From contig NZ_JAYKZX010000003.1 in assembly GCF_035989265.1 (NCBI RefSeq), positions 248,001 through 312,000 of the forward strand: a DNA stretch of 64,000 bases, written 5' to 3'. The notes under the pieces were generated by a model. It saw only the letters and a program-made list of their open reading frames with translations. It was not told the DNA's origin and ran no database searches. Source of the stretch: Sphingobium sp. HWE2-09. Its GTDB lineage: Bacteria > Pseudomonadota > Alphaproteobacteria > Sphingomonadales > Sphingomonadaceae. Shown here piece by piece: positions 45,480-55,859 of the stretch. The translations under genes were made by a program, and so were the position numbers. Within the stretch, counting starts at the first letter, position 1. Every line of letters starts with the position of its first letter.

Positions 45480-48400
45480 ATGATCGCCTCGCAGGGAATT
45501 GGCGAGACCATACTGATGCTGCTCGACGCGCTGGACGCGGGCGATCTGCTCTATCTGGCCGATGACGAGCAGGAGGCCGAAGCAGTAGCTAGTGCGCTCA
45601 TGTCCTTGGTGCCTGACAATCATGTCGTCTTTCTGCCGTCGAGTGACACCTTGCCCGGTGACGGAGCGCCAGCGTCCCCTTCCAACATCGGGACACGTGT
45701 CGCCGCCTTGCGACACCTTCGGCGGCTTGGGGAGGAGTCCAAGCGCCGTCCTCTTGTAACCATCATGAGCGGCGAAGGGGCCGCGCGGCTTTATGCGGCT
45801 CCTACTGCCTTCGACGCCGCGCCCCCCAGCTTGCAAGTTGGCGAACCGATCGATCCCATCCAGTTCGTCGCTGAAATGGAACGGCTTGGTTATATCGCCG
45901 ACGATCGTGTCGACGAACCAGGCGAGGTGGCGGTTCGCGGCGAGGTCATCGACATCTTTCCGGCCGATGCCGGGCTGCCGGCGCGGATCGATATCGCCGA
46001 TGGGCGGGTCGTTGGCATCCGGCGCTATGATCCAATCACGCAGCGTACGCAGGAGCCGTGCGAGATGCTGGAGATTGGTCGCGCGGCCGAACCAGAGTCG
46101 GAGCGGAAAGTCACCATATTAGCCCACCTGCGGCCGGGGCGACTTTACGTCTCGGCAAAGGCCGAACAACGCCGCGCGCGTTTCATTCGGCTGGCCACCG
46201 AAGCTGCCGGGAATTCGGGTTCGGCGATCGATGCCGCCTCCCAGTCACTATGGACAAAGGATCTTGCCGCCTGGCGTTCAGGCGATCCGGCAGATTTCGC
46301 CATATCGCCCATCCCTCGCTTTGCGGAGCAGCGCTCACCTCTATCGGCGCTGAAGCGCTTCGCGGCACCGCATGTGCAGGATGGTAAGCGTCTGCTGCTG
46401 GTTGGCAGCGAGCGGGATGTCCGTTTCCTCCGGCCGAAGATCGCCAGGACGTTCAAGGTTACGGTCGAGACCATCGAAGCGATCGCAGCGGTCGATGAAC
46501 TTGCGCCGGAAGCGATTGCCGCGCTGGTTGCGTCAATCGACCGGGGCGCTGTTGGCACGAAGCTCTTGATGATCGCGGCCGCCGATCTTCTGGGTAGCCG
46601 GGCGTTGATTGGCGAAGCGCAAGACAGCGTTGCCGCTGGGCTTGCCCAGTCGGGCGGCGACATTCGTGCAGGCGATCTCGTGGTGCATGAGGATCATGGC
46701 GTCGCGCGTGTGTTGGGCCTGGCGCCGCCTTCAGGCGATGGCGACGCGGAACTGATTGCGCTTGAATATGCCAATGGTGCCCGGCGGCTCGTTCCATGCC
46801 AGGAGGCGGGCCTGTTATGGCGTTACGGTGCCGATGGCGATGCGGTGCGGCTCGACAAGCTGGACGGATCGACCTGGCAGAAGCGTCGCGGTGCGATCGA
46901 CGAGGCGGTGGCGCAGAGCGCGCGCGACCTCCTTCGATTGGCGCGGGAGAGAGCCGATGTCAAAGCCGCCGTCATAGAACCCGATAGCGCCGCTTATGAA
47001 CGATTTGTGGCCAGCTTCCCTTTCAACGAGACGGCGGATCAGGCCCGGGCGATCCAGGCGGTACGGGACGACCTGGTCAGCGGACGGCCGATGGATCGCC
47101 TGGTTATCGGCGATGTCGGCTATGGCAAGACGGAGGTCGCCCTGCGTGCCGCCGCGCTTGCCGCTCTTGCAGGCTATCAAGTCATTTTAGCCGCGCCTAC
47201 GACGGTTCTCGTTCGGCAACATGTCGAGACGTTCCAGCGCCGCTTTGCCGATACGGGGGTGGTCGTCGCTGGCCTTTCACGCCTTTCCAGCACGGCGGAG
47301 AAAAAGGCGGCTAAAGCAGGGCTGGCGGACGGGTCCATCGGCATTGTCATCGGCACCGCCGCAGTCATGGCGAAGGACATTCGCTATGCCCGATTGGGGC
47401 TTATCATCATTGACGAAGAGCAGCGTTTTGGCGCGGCTGACAAGGCAAGACTACGGGGACGCACCGACCTTCACCTGCTGGCGATGAGTGCGACGCCAAT
47501 CCCCAGGACGTTGCACCGCGCGATGATCGGCCTGCAACAGATGTCGGTGATCGCGACGCCACCCGCCCGTCGCCAGCCGATCCGGACGAGCCTTGCCAGC
47601 CCCGACGATGCGATGATCAGGACGGCGCTTTTGCGTGAGCGGTCCCGTGGCGGACAAAGCTTTGTCGTCGTGCCCCGCATCGAGGATCTCGCGCCGCTGG
47701 CCGAACGGCTGGCGCGGATCGTGCCGGACCTCGCGCTGATCGAAGCGCATGGCAAGATGGCGGTAGCCGCCATCGACGATGCCATGGTTCGCGTTGGTAG
47801 TGGCGAAGGCGATGTTCTGCTGGCGACCAACATCATCGAGGCAGGACTGGACGTGCCGCGCGCCAACACGATGATCGTCTGGCGCGCTGACCGCTTCGGC
47901 CTCGCCCAGCTTCATCAACTGCGTGGGCGGGTTGGCCGAGGCAATCGCCGGGGTCAGGTCATTTTGCTGACCGAAGCGGGAGAGATTGCGGAACGCACGA
48001 TGAAGCGGCTGCGAACGTTGGCGACCTATGACCGGCTGGGTGCGGGTTTTGCGATCAGCGCGGCCGATCTCGATCAACGGGGCGCTGGCGATCCGCTGGC
48101 CGACACGCAGGCGGGGCATATGAAGCTGATCGGGGTCGATCTCTATCAGCATCTGTTCGAAGCGGCGTTGAAAGAGGCGCGGGATGAAGATGCTGGACTG
48201 TGGACACCCGAACTCAACCTGGGCATCGCGGGCGGCTTGCCATCGGACTGGATACCTGATCCCGACATCCGTCTGGGCCTCTATGTCAGGCTTTCGCGGC
48301 TTGTCGATGAAGCTGCCCTCAGCGCTTTGGAGGGGGAAATCGCGGATAGATTTGGTCCGCTGCCCTCCGCTGCCGAACGTCTGATCGATGCCAACAGAAT

Positions 48401-48614
48401 TGCTATTTTCGCGCGGGTCGCCGGGATTGCACGCGTCGATGCAGGCCCGGCCGCGATAGCGCTGACGCCGCGCGAAACCGATCGCAAAATGAGCCAATGT
48501 GCAGGGCTGTCCGAAAAAAACGGCCGCTGGCTTTTGAAGGCGCAGACCGACGAGGCTGATCGGCTCGCAAGGGTGACCGACCTGCTCGAAAGCATTGGCA
48601 CTTTGCGGAACTAA
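45480..48614 (+). CDS. Mfd-like transcription-repair coupling helicase
   Basis: 1044 aa, about 100 shorter than typical Mfd. N-terminal UvrB-like module (VRGEVIDIFPADAGLPARID), then a CarD-like RNA-polymerase-interaction domain (GDLVVHEDHGVARVLGL; LVPCQEAGLLWRYG), superfamily 2 helicase motifs (Walker A GDVGYGKTEVALRA; DEEQ box IIIDEEQRFGA; SATPIPRTLH; QLRGRVGRGNR) and a C-terminal TRCF domain (LGIAGGLPSDWIPD). It would translocate on DNA and displace stalled RNA polymerase. The short N-terminus and its place among stress genes suggest a paralogue, with the housekeeping mfd elsewhere (inference). Confidence 0.88.
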   Translation: MIASQGIGETILMLLDALDAGDLLYLADDEQEAEAVASALMSLVPDNHVVFLPSSDTLPGDGAPASPSNIGTRVAALRHLRRLGEESKRRPLVTIMSGEGAARLYAAPTAFDAAPPSLQVGEPIDPIQFVAEMERLGYIADDRVDEPGEVAVRGEVIDIFPADAGLPARIDIADGRVVGIRRYDPITQRTQEPCEMLEIGRAAEPESERKVTILAHLRPGRLYVSAKAEQRRARFIRLATEAAGNSGSAIDAASQSLWTKDLAAWRSGDPADFAISPIPRFAEQRSPLSALKRFAAPHVQDGKRLLLVGSERDVRFLRPKIARTFKVTVETIEAIAAVDELAPEAIAALVASIDRGAVGTKLLMIAAADLLGSRALIGEAQDSVAAGLAQSGGDIRAGDLVVHEDHGVARVLGLAPPSGDGDAELIALEYANGARRLVPCQEAGLLWRYGADGDAVRLDKLDGSTWQKRRGAIDEAVAQSARDLLRLARERADVKAAVIEPDSAAYERFVASFPFNETADQARAIQAVRDDLVSGRPMDRLVIGDVGYGKTEVALRAAALAALAGYQVILAAPTTVLVRQHVETFQRRFADTGVVVAGLSRLSSTAEKKAAKAGLADGSIGIVIGTAAVMAKDIRYARLGLIIIDEEQRFGAADKARLRGRTDLHLLAMSATPIPRTLHRAMIGLQQMSVIATPPARRQPIRTSLASPDDAMIRTALLRERSRGGQSFVVVPRIEDLAPLAERLARIVPDLALIEAHGKMAVAAIDDAMVRVGSGEGDVLLATNIIEAGLDVPRANTMIVWRADRFGLAQLHQLRGRVGRGNRRGQVILLTEAGEIAERTMKRLRTLATYDRLGAGFAISAADLDQRGAGDPLADTQAGHMKLIGVDLYQHLFEAALKEARDEDAGLWTPELNLGIAGGLPSDWIPDPDIRLGLYVRLSRLVDEAALSALEGEIADRFGPLPSAAERLIDANRIAIFARVAGIARVDAGPAAIALTPRETDRKMSQCAGLSEKNGRWLLKAQTDEADRLARVTDLLESIGTLRN

Positions 48615-48687
48615 CGCCCCGGCCTTGCGTCGATCACCCTGATCTGCGGCACTGGGATTGTCGGGCCATCGAGAAGGCGGAATCCAT

Positions 48688-49458
48688 ATGAAGATAGCGG
48701 TCGTTACAGGCGGTGCTCAGGGCATCGGCAAAGGTATCACACAGGCCCTGTTGACGCAGGGCTGGCGAGTGGCGGTGCTGGACCAGGATGCCGAAGCCGT
48801 TCGCGATCTTTCCGATGAAATGCCGACCGACAAGCTGATCGCGATCCGGGCCGACGTCGCCAGCGAGCGCGACGTGGAAAAGGCGTTCGATAAGATTACA
48901 GCCTGGAATAAGGCGGCGGAAGAGGTCAAGGGCATCGATCTGCTAGTTTCGAATGCGGGCCTTGCCAATCCGGTCAGCGGTCCGATCGAAAGCCTGGAGC
49001 TTAAGAAATGGCAGGCGTGGCAGGACAGCCACGTGACCGGCGCTTTTCTGATGGTGCGCGCTGCCGTCCCGCTCCTGCGCCAGCGCAAAGGCGCGATCGT
49101 CATCATGGCATCGACCCGCGCGATCCAGTCAGAGCCCGACACGGAGGCCTATGCGGCGGCCAAGGGTGCGCTCTGCGCTCTGACCCATGCGCTGGCGATC
49201 AGTCTTGGCCCAGACATCCGCGTGAACGCCATCTTGCCCGGCTGGATTGAAACGCGCCCCTGGGCCAAGGCACAGGCGCGCGAAGCGGTGGAACATCGCG
49301 CAATCGACCGGGATCAGCATCCGGTCGGCCGCGTCGGCGAACCATCCGACATCGCCGCTACCGTCTTGTTTCTGGCGTCGGAGGGCGCGGCTTTCATCAC
49401 GGGTCAGCAGATCGCCGTCGATGGCGGCATGACCCGCAAGATGATCTACGCCCATTGA
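48688..49458 (+). CDS. SDR-family oxidoreductase
   Basis: 256-aa classical short-chain dehydrogenase. Cofactor motif VTGGAQGIGKGI, then SNAGLAN (NNAG equivalent), catalytic Ser in IVIMAST and Tyr/Lys in EAYAAAKGA, and PGWIETRPW. Substrate unknown. ATG 48688 after GAAGGCGGA chosen; upstream frame is not supported. Converges with the inositol monophosphatase gene 7 bases away. Confidence 0.88.
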   Translation: MKIAVVTGGAQGIGKGITQALLTQGWRVAVLDQDAEAVRDLSDEMPTDKLIAIRADVASERDVEKAFDKITAWNKAAEEVKGIDLLVSNAGLANPVSGPIESLELKKWQAWQDSHVTGAFLMVRAAVPLLRQRKGAIVIMASTRAIQSEPDTEAYAAAKGALCALTHALAISLGPDIRVNAILPGWIETRPWAKAQAREAVEHRAIDRDQHPVGRVGEPSDIAATVLFLASEGAAFITGQQIAVDGGMTRKMIYAH

Positions 49459-49465
49459 CGGTTCG

Positions 49466-50335
49466 TTATCGCACGCGGCCTCGATCTTGTGCGTCAGCGC
49501 GCTGGAGGTCGATCATGCGGGCGGCATCCTCAGGCGTCCCGAGGATCAATGGATGCCGCCATTGCGCGATCTGCGCCAATTGGTCGCCAAAGCTGGCGAA
49601 TGGCGCCCAATTTCCATTTTCCTCCTGAAGCACCGAAGCGCCAGATGCGTGCGCAAGGGCTATTCCCCCCGCGACATCCCAGATGTTGGGCGTGGCGAAC
49701 CTGGCGACTTGCAAAAGGCCTGCCGCGACGAAAGCGCATTCGATCGCGGCCGAACCTGTCTTGCGCCCATCCCACGGTCCGACGCCAGACTGGCCATGCG
49801 GGTCGCCTGCGAGCCGTTTGCGAACGGCGGGGTTGGGCATGCGTGAGACCTGTTCGCCTTCGAACCGCAAACCCACGCCGCCGCCGCTATGATAGACGCC
49901 AGGCGTTAGCAAATGACTTGTACTGCACCATAATGCGCCGACGACTGGAACGCCTTGGTACAGTACTCCCACGGATGATGCGAATAAGGGGAAGCCGTTG
50001 ATGAAGTTGCTGGTCCCGTCGATCGGATCGACCGCCCAGACGAAATCGCTGTCCGGTCCCGGCCGGATAGCCATCTCTTCGCCGATAATGCCATGGTCGG
50101 GGAAATGATCTGCCAGATGGCTGCGGATCATCGCCTCGACCCGGCCATCGACTTCGCTTACCGGGTCGCGCATCGAGGCGATGGCGTTGTCATCCCCTTT
50201 ATATTCTACGGCCATAAGGCTGCCCAGCGTAGCCATGATTTCCCGGCCGCCGATCATGGCCAGTTCGACCGCCACAGCCTCCATGCGGGCAAGCAAGTCC
50301 TGTGTTGGCATCAACTCAGCAGGCGGCATCGTCAT
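49466..50335 (-). CDS. Inositol monophosphatase-family protein
   Basis: 289 aa. Metal-dependent sugar-phosphatase motifs: IIGEEMA (Glu), VWAVDPIDGTSNFINGFPLF (DPIDGTSNF signature) and NIWDVAGGIALA (WDVAGG). Dephosphorylates inositol phosphate, histidinol phosphate or similar; the exact substrate is not decided. Starts inside the last 20 bases of the lipid kinase gene, so both are co-transcribed, hinting at phosphoinositol lipid metabolism. Confidence 0.88.
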   Translation of the reverse strand: MTMPPAELMPTQDLLARMEAVAVELAMIGGREIMATLGSLMAVEYKGDDNAIASMRDPVSEVDGRVEAMIRSHLADHFPDHGIIGEEMAIRPGPDSDFVWAVDPIDGTSNFINGFPLFASSVGVLYQGVPVVGALWCSTSHLLTPGVYHSGGGVGLRFEGEQVSRMPNPAVRKRLAGDPHGQSGVGPWDGRKTGSAAIECAFVAAGLLQVARFATPNIWDVAGGIALAHASGASVLQEENGNWAPFASFGDQLAQIAQWRHPLILGTPEDAARMIDLQRADAQDRGRVR

Positions 50336-51206
50336 GTCCCATCATGCTGCTCGGCACCAATATCGTCACCGGCTCGTCGTCCAGCCGTACTTCTACCGTC
50401 CATGCGTCGTCAGGCATGTCGATGGGGCGATCGTCGATCCGGGGGCACAGGCCGCTGGCGTGAAGCGTGACGACGCAGCCTGTTTCCAATCGGGCCGGTG
50501 GCGGGCCGGAGAAATGTTCGGCCCACCCCACCATGGCGTCGCGATCGGCTTCGCCGACGAGCAGGATGTCGAGCAGCCTATCCTGCGTGTCCGCCCTTGG
50601 CGCGAACGGGAGCCGTGGACCGATTGCGCCAATGTTGAGAATTTCGACAAGCAGCCATGGCCCGTCGAAACGGCGGCCATCAATATCGACGCCGCATACA
50701 ATCGGCGCGGCCGTACGCAGCGTTTCGCGAAAAGCCGCACGTCCATTTTCACGCTTTTCCTCCGGAGTGTCGGGCAACTCATCCACAAGTTCGATGGATT
50801 CATTGAGCGCACCAAGACCTACCGCTTCCAGAAAGCCTTTCCGCCCGAACGGTCCGGTAACGCTGCCTACGGTCAGCCGCTTTTCACGCGCATCGTCGAG
50901 AGAAACGATAACGTCTTCAATCGATTGACGAATGCCCAACGCCCTTGCGACATTATTGGACCCGCCCATCGGCAGGATCGCAATGGGGATTGACCGGTCG
51001 GGTATCTCAGTGGCGACCGAAGCGACGGTTCCATCGCCGCCAGCGGCGATCGCCATTTCCATGCCGTTCATGCCGGATCGAATATCGTCTCGTCCATGTT
51101 CGCAATAGCGGATGGCGAAGCCAGCCTCTTCCAATTGACCCATGAGCGACCGGATCGGCTCGGGCTTTGTTCCCGCATTGGGACTATGGACCAGGAGCGC
51201 CTTCAC
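50316..51206 (-). CDS. Diacylglycerol kinase-family lipid kinase
   Basis: 296 aa from a GTG. Catalytic domain signature AAGGDGTVASVA, then ILPMGGSNNVARALGI (GTxND position altered to GGSNN) and FLEAVGLGALNE. The C-terminal beta-sandwich domain runs to the end (SGPPPARLETGCVV). Such enzymes phosphorylate diacylglycerol or related lipids at the inner membrane. The start is uncertain: no ATG lies between the upstream gene end and GTG 51206, and no good ribosome site is present; earlier in-frame codons overlap the upstream gene. Confidence 0.82.
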   Translation of the reverse strand: MKALLVHSPNAGTKPEPIRSLMGQLEEAGFAIRYCEHGRDDIRSGMNGMEMAIAAGGDGTVASVATEIPDRSIPIAILPMGGSNNVARALGIRQSIEDVIVSLDDAREKRLTVGSVTGPFGRKGFLEAVGLGALNESIELVDELPDTPEEKRENGRAAFRETLRTAAPIVCGVDIDGRRFDGPWLLVEILNIGAIGPRLPFAPRADTQDRLLDILLVGEADRDAMVGWAEHFSGPPPARLETGCVVTLHASGLCPRIDDRPIDMPDDAWTVEVRLDDEPVTILVPSSMMGHDDAAC

Positions 51207-51252
51207 GCGAAATATCTGCCATTCAGCCTGTATCGCGTCGCCAACATATCGA

Positions 51253-51543
51253 TCATAGTTGCGCGCCAAATTCTTCCAAAGCAGCTGTGACGACTTCGAC
51301 CTTTGCATTGTCCTGCAAATCGATCGACACCGTGATACCGCCAGCAAGAGGGACATCGTCCCTTTCGTCCTGATCGACCGTGTCGCTATCTGCGCCTCCG
51401 GTCCGGTTGCCCGCGCTGTTGTCTGGTCCGGATGCCGCCACGAAAATATCGGTGCGTTCGATGCCGATTTCCTGGACCAGCCGTTCCACGGCCATGTCCG
51501 CCTGGTCCCGGCTATCGAATGTGCCTGTCAATGTGGTGCTCAT
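51253..51543 (-). CDS. Small stress-type protein (17M/YflT-like)
   Basis: 96 aa. TGTFDSRDQADMAVERLVQE then IGIERTDIFVAA, an acidic insert (DSDTVDQDERDD), and a second ferredoxin-like half (GGITVSIDLQDNAKVEVVTA). Resembles small general-stress proteins with a heat-induced YflT-like fold; sphingomonads have many. Follows the 71-aa gene by 13 bases. Confidence 0.65.
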   Translation of the reverse strand: MSTTLTGTFDSRDQADMAVERLVQEIGIERTDIFVAASGPDNSAGNRTGGADSDTVDQDERDDVPLAGGITVSIDLQDNAKVEVVTAALEEFGAQL

Positions 51544-51556
51544 GGTGATCCTTTGC

Positions 51557-51772
51557 TTAGGGCTTGGAATCGGCGCGATCGGCCTCTGGATAATCTTCCG
51601 GTTTTACCGTGCCGACGGAGGGACGATCGTCGACATCCTCCTGCGACTTGCCGCCCCCTGTGCGGGGATCGGGATCATCGCCATTGGGTCGAACGTCTCC
51701 GGCAGGCCCGCGACGGGGCAGTTCGTCCGATTGACCCTTTTCAGGGTCGAGACCATTTTCGTTTCCAGGCAT
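51557..51772 (-). CDS. Small disordered hydrophilic protein
   Basis: 71 aa, rich in Pro, Asp, Gly and Arg (RRGPAGDVRPNGDDPDPRTG), predicted unstructured. AGGATCAGGA precedes ATG 51772. Likely co-transcribed with the stress protein gene downstream. No family recognised. Confidence 0.55.
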   Translation of the reverse strand: MPGNENGLDPEKGQSDELPRRGPAGDVRPNGDDPDPRTGGGKSQEDVDDRPSVGTVKPEDYPEADRADSKP

Positions 51773-51930
51773 GATCCTGATCCTTCCGCAACATGAGGGT
51801 CGGAGGTGATGCCCCGCCTTTGCATGAAGCGCCGATCAAGCGATCGGTTGCATGTCTTCTACCTTTATTGCAGGAACCACATGCCGCATGGACAGTTGTA
51901 ATGGAACATATCAAGAACGATGAGGCCATC

Positions 51931-52158
51931 ATGACCGACCATCTCCATAATCCCAAACTCGATGAGCACCCGGCTTCGAACGCGGAAAAAGATCCAGCCA
52001 ATTGGGTGTCCGGCAATGAACCCATCACCGGCGCACAGGCGTCCTATCTGGCGACTTTGTGCGAAGAAGCGGGTGTGGAATTGCCGACCGGCGACCTAAC
52101 CAAAGCAGATGCATCGCGGCAGATCGATGAAATGAAGGCGAAGCTTGGGCGAGAGTGA
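51931..52158 (+). CDS. DUF3072 domain protein
   Basis: 75 aa. The family block is clear: KDPANWVSGNEPITGAQASY, then LATLCEEAGVELP and LTKADASRQIDEMK. Small, soluble, found in stress-gene clusters; function unknown. ATG 51931 fits the family start (MTDHLHNP); ATG 51901 is in frame and possible. Confidence 0.82.
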   Translation: MTDHLHNPKLDEHPASNAEKDPANWVSGNEPITGAQASYLATLCEEAGVELPTGDLTKADASRQIDEMKAKLGRE

Positions 52159-52409
52159 AAGCTTTGGGGTTGGATCATTTTCGATGGTTCGTGACGCAAG
52201 TCGCTCACCATGATCGAACTTGTATGGAGCAAGCCAAGCCTGCCACAGTGTCATGTTCAATCCAGCCAAGTTGATGTCGATCAGCCAGATTTTCCAATAG
52301 AGTATTGGACCGATCCGACATTCACGCGTTGTCCGCTCATACCCGGAGACAGCCGCCGAACGATCGGAATGCTCCGTGCGGACATCATAAGAATGACTGG
52401 AGAATGCCC

Positions 52410-52985
52410 ATGGCGATGGCGACAGACGATGCCCCACCGACGACATCGAAATTGAATGAAGAACGTGCGAGTGGGATCGCGGCAGTGTCCCAAATCAGCG
52501 GCGACGACCTGATAGGGCGCTCGGTCACGATCAACCGCCCTCGCGACGAACTCTTCGCCTATTGGCGCGATTTTTCCAATCTGCCATCATTCATGGACAA
52601 TGTCGAACGGATCGACATCCTGTCCAATACGACCTCGCATTGGGTGGTGAAGGCTCCGGCCGGACGCACCGTGGAATGGGACGCGACCGTTACGGAAGAG
52701 AAGGCTGGCGAGTTAATCGCTTGGACTTCTGCCGAAGACGCCGATGTCCCCAATAGCGGCCGCATCGAATTTCGCGATGCAGGCGCGCGTGGCACCATCG
52801 TCACGGCAACCATAGCCTATGATCCACCCGTTGGTGTGGTGGGCAAGGTGATCGCCAAGCTGTTCCAGCGCGAACCCGCTATCCAGGCGCGACGCGATCT
52901 GCGCCGTTTCAAGCAATTGATGGAGACGGGCGAGGTCGCAACTGCAGCCTTTACCCAAAAGCAACGCGACGAGGAGAGAGCCTGA
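52410..52985 (+). CDS. SRPBCC-family protein (cyclase/dehydrase-like)
   Basis: 191 aa. After a 35-residue flexible start, the Bet v1-like fold begins: [36 protein letters not shown], then [20 protein letters not shown] and the C-terminal helix [16 protein letters not shown]. Commonly paired with an alcohol dehydrogenase and SDR in sphingomonads and rhizobia. ATG 52410 gives good spacing to GGAG (52399-52402); ATG 52404 is too close. Stop shares a base with the next start (TGATG). Confidence 0.82.
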   Translation: MAMATDDAPPTTSKLNEERASGIAAVSQISGDDLIGRSVTINRPRDELFAYWRDFSNLPSFMDNVERIDILSNTTSHWVVKAPAGRTVEWDATVTEEKAGELIAWTSAEDADVPNSGRIEFRDAGARGTIVTATIAYDPPVGVVGKVIAKLFQREPAIQARRDLRRFKQLMETGEVATAAFTQKQRDEERA

Positions 52986-54175
52986 TGCGCGCGCTCACAT
53001 GGCACGGCAAGCATGACGTCCGGGTCGATACGGTGGACGATCCGGAAATCCTCAACCCGCGAGATGCGATCATCAAGATCACGTCGACAGCGATCTGCGG
53101 CTCAGACCTGCATCTTTATGACGGCTATATTCCCACCATGCAGGCGGGCGACATCCTCGGCCATGAATTCATGGGCGAAGTCGTCGAAACCGGTCCCAAG
53201 TCCACTTTGCAAAAGGGACAGCGGGTCGTGGTGCCCTTCACCATCGCCTGCGGCAGTTGCTATCATTGCGGCAAGCATCAATATTCCGCCTGCGACAATG
53301 GCAATCCGGCCGACAACCAGGACATCGGCCAGGAAATGTATGGCCAGCCGATGTCGGGCCTGTTCGGATACAGCCATTTGACCGGCGGCTATGCAGGGGG
53401 CCAGGCCGAATATGTCCGCGTACCCTTCAGCGATGTGGGACCGATCGTCGTGCCGGACGGGCTCGAAGATGACGAAGTGCTGTTTCTGTCGGATATACTG
53501 CCGACCGGCTGGCAGGCGGCAGAGAATGCGGACATCGAACCGGGCGACACGGTGGCGGTGTGGGGCTGTGGTCCGGTGGGGCTTTTTGCGGTCCAGTCCG
53601 CTTTCATGATGGGCGCGCACCGCGTCATCGCGATCGACCATTTCCCGCATAGGCTGGAACTGGCGAAAAAATTTGGCGCGGAGACGATCAATTTCGAGGA
53701 ATCGAAGACCTACGAAGCGTTGATGGAAATGACCGGCGGGATCGGGCCTGATGCGGTGATCGACGCGGTAGGCCTGGAAGCCCATGGTTTCTTTGTCGAT
53801 AATGTGATCGATCAGATCAAAGCATCGCTGTTTCTGGGGACCGATCGCACCCATTCTATCCGGCAGGCCATTCATGCCTGTCGCAAGGGTGGGCGCGTGT
53901 CGATGCCAGCCGTCTATGGCGGTTTCGTGGACAAGTTTCCCTTGGGTGCCTTCATGGAGAAGGGGCTGACCCTCAAGACCGGCCAGACGAGCGTACAGCA
54001 TTATATGCCCGCCCTGCTCAATGCAATTCTTGAGGGGAAGATCGATACAACCTTCCTGATCTCGCATCGCATGGGGCTGGAAGATGCGCCCAAGGGCTAC
54101 AAGATGTTTCACGACAACCAGAATGAAGTGACCAAGATCGTGCTGAAGCCCGGTCTTGCCGCCGCAGCGCAATAG
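52985..54175 (+). CDS. Zinc-dependent alcohol dehydrogenase (formaldehyde dehydrogenase-like)
   Basis: 396-aa medium-chain dehydrogenase. Catalytic zinc ligands in [13 protein letters not shown] and [11 protein letters not shown]; structural zinc Cys set in [20 protein letters not shown]-binding [20 protein letters not shown] and [13 protein letters not shown]. The long form with a ~20-residue insert ([20 protein letters not shown]) belongs to the glutathione-independent formaldehyde dehydrogenase-like group. Substrate not determined. Middle gene of a three-gene operon. Confidence 0.88.
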   Translation: MRALTWHGKHDVRVDTVDDPEILNPRDAIIKITSTAICGSDLHLYDGYIPTMQAGDILGHEFMGEVVETGPKSTLQKGQRVVVPFTIACGSCYHCGKHQYSACDNGNPADNQDIGQEMYGQPMSGLFGYSHLTGGYAGGQAEYVRVPFSDVGPIVVPDGLEDDEVLFLSDILPTGWQAAENADIEPGDTVAVWGCGPVGLFAVQSAFMMGAHRVIAIDHFPHRLELAKKFGAETINFEESKTYEALMEMTGGIGPDAVIDAVGLEAHGFFVDNVIDQIKASLFLGTDRTHSIRQAIHACRKGGRVSMPAVYGGFVDKFPLGAFMEKGLTLKTGQTSVQHYMPALLNAILEGKIDTTFLISHRMGLEDAPKGYKMFHDNQNEVTKIVLKPGLAAAAQ

Positions 54176-54186
54176 GAGAGACAAAC

Positions 54187-54975
54187 GTGGCCAATAAATT
54201 TGCGATTGTCACCGGTGCCTCCACTGGCATCGGCTTCGAACTTGCCTCCATCGCTGCAGAAAATGGCTATGATTTGCTGGTCGTTGCCGACGAACCGCTG
54301 ATCGACGCCGCTGCGCAGGATTTCAAGCAGCATGGCGTCGAGGTTATGGCAGTCGAGGCCGATCTTGCAACATTGCAAGGCGTGGATACGCTCCTGGCCG
54401 CGTCCAATGGCCGACAAGTCGATCTGCTATGTGCGAATGCCGGGCGCGGGCTGGGTCACGCTTTTCTCGATCAGGATGTGAGCGACTGGCGGCGCGTGAT
54501 AGACACGAACATCACCGGCACTCTGTATCTGCTGCAACAGGTTCTGAAAGCGATGGTGGCTCGTAACGACGGCAAGGTGTTGATCACCGGATCGATCGCA
54601 GGTTTCATTCCAGGTAGCTTCCAGGCTGTTTATAATGGCAGCAAGGCGTTCGTGGACAGCTTTGCCGACGCGATCCGTAACGAGATCAAGGATAGCAAAG
54701 GCGTCACCGTCACAACCCTGATGCCAGGGCCGGTCGAGACGGAATTTTTCGATCGCGCCGATATGCTCGACACTAGCGTGGGATCATCCGACAGCAAGAG
54801 CGATCCTGCCGACGTAGCGCGCGATGGCTGGGATGCGCTTATGAAGGGCGAAGCGCATATCGTATCCGGGTGGAAGAACAAAGTGCAGGCGGCCGTCGCG
54901 CATGTGACGCCCGCGGCTATCTTGGCGGAACAGCATCGAAAGATGGCGGAACCGGGATCGGCCGATGAAGGCTAG
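54187..54975 (+). CDS. SDR-family oxidoreductase
   Basis: 262 aa from a GTG preceded by AGGAGAG. Motifs: IVTGASTGIGFELA, LCANAGRGLG, catalytic Ser in VLITGSIAGF and Tyr/Lys in AVYNGSKAFV, then LMPGPVETEFF. The C-terminal extension (AEQHRKMAEPG) is typical of the short-chain dehydrogenases that accompany the SRPBCC and ADH genes. Follows ADH by 11 bases. Confidence 0.88.
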   Translation: MANKFAIVTGASTGIGFELASIAAENGYDLLVVADEPLIDAAAQDFKQHGVEVMAVEADLATLQGVDTLLAASNGRQVDLLCANAGRGLGHAFLDQDVSDWRRVIDTNITGTLYLLQQVLKAMVARNDGKVLITGSIAGFIPGSFQAVYNGSKAFVDSFADAIRNEIKDSKGVTVTTLMPGPVETEFFDRADMLDTSVGSSDSKSDPADVARDGWDALMKGEAHIVSGWKNKVQAAVAHVTPAAILAEQHRKMAEPGSADEG

Positions 54976-55859
54976 AACGCCCTAGGCAAACCTATCGCTT
55001 TTGCTCGGTAGACGACGGGACTAGAAGCTGCGCTCCCTTTTCCGCTGAAGAAAATCGATCTACCACATCATCGGATTCACTAAGATGGGTAGTCGGAATT
55101 AGAGAGAGGCTGGTCATCCCATCTTTGCTCGCATAATGTTTAGAAGAGATCCGTTGTTACAGCTCAAATCGATGGGGTCTGCAAACGTCGAATTGCGGTA
55201 GCCAGCCTTCGCACCGCCGCATCCAAACAAGGTAATTCAGTGGATTGCCGCCAGAACCGGACGTTAAGCAGCCGGGATACAAAAATCCGCTCCTGAATGT
55301 CGTATTAGGGTCGACTCGCGACCCGACTCCTTATCGACGCCGCCAGAACAGGAACGCCTGCCCCTGGGACATTTCTACCGGTCGTGGGGAGTACGTCGAT
55401 GGCCGGTTTTGTCTTGCAAGCCGACATGCAATGGGCCGATCGTCAGCGCAGAACGACAGTGCGTGCGCTGCTTGCTCATGGGCAGCTTTAGGATGGGCAT
55501 CGAGGTCCTCAAGGGCCCGAGCTACGCGCAGGCCCAGGCGGTCTGGTAGCCGAGGGCCTTCAAGACGATGGGCGATGCCGATCCGGTCAGCATCCCGCTT
55601 CCGAAACTGTACCTGTGCCTTGTCACCGCGCCCGGCTATGCACAGTCCTGCCGGATGCACGCGACACTTTAAACACGGCGCGGCGGGCGCTTTTCAGCGC
55701 TCCGGCAGCCAAGCCACAGCTCGTGCCCGATGGCATCGCGCGCCGAAGGCTCGCTCCGCGTCTCGCAGTATTGAGGGCGGCGTCAGATGCATCGGCGGCA
55801 GCAGTTGCCCTGACACGATTGCGCCAATATCGTGGCAGGACCTTCTGGCGGAGCACTTT
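54976..55859. other. Non-coding or degraded region before the PD-(D/E)XK gene
   Basis: No gene supported. Several frames stay open between 55245 and 55860, including one on the minus strand at 55331-55660 (RKRDADRIGIAHRLEGPRLP), and one plus frame runs into the downstream gene, but no family, ribosome site or consistent frame was recognised. It reads like a decayed gene interrupted by stops; the 5' end of the next gene may have been lost here. Confidence 0.35.
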
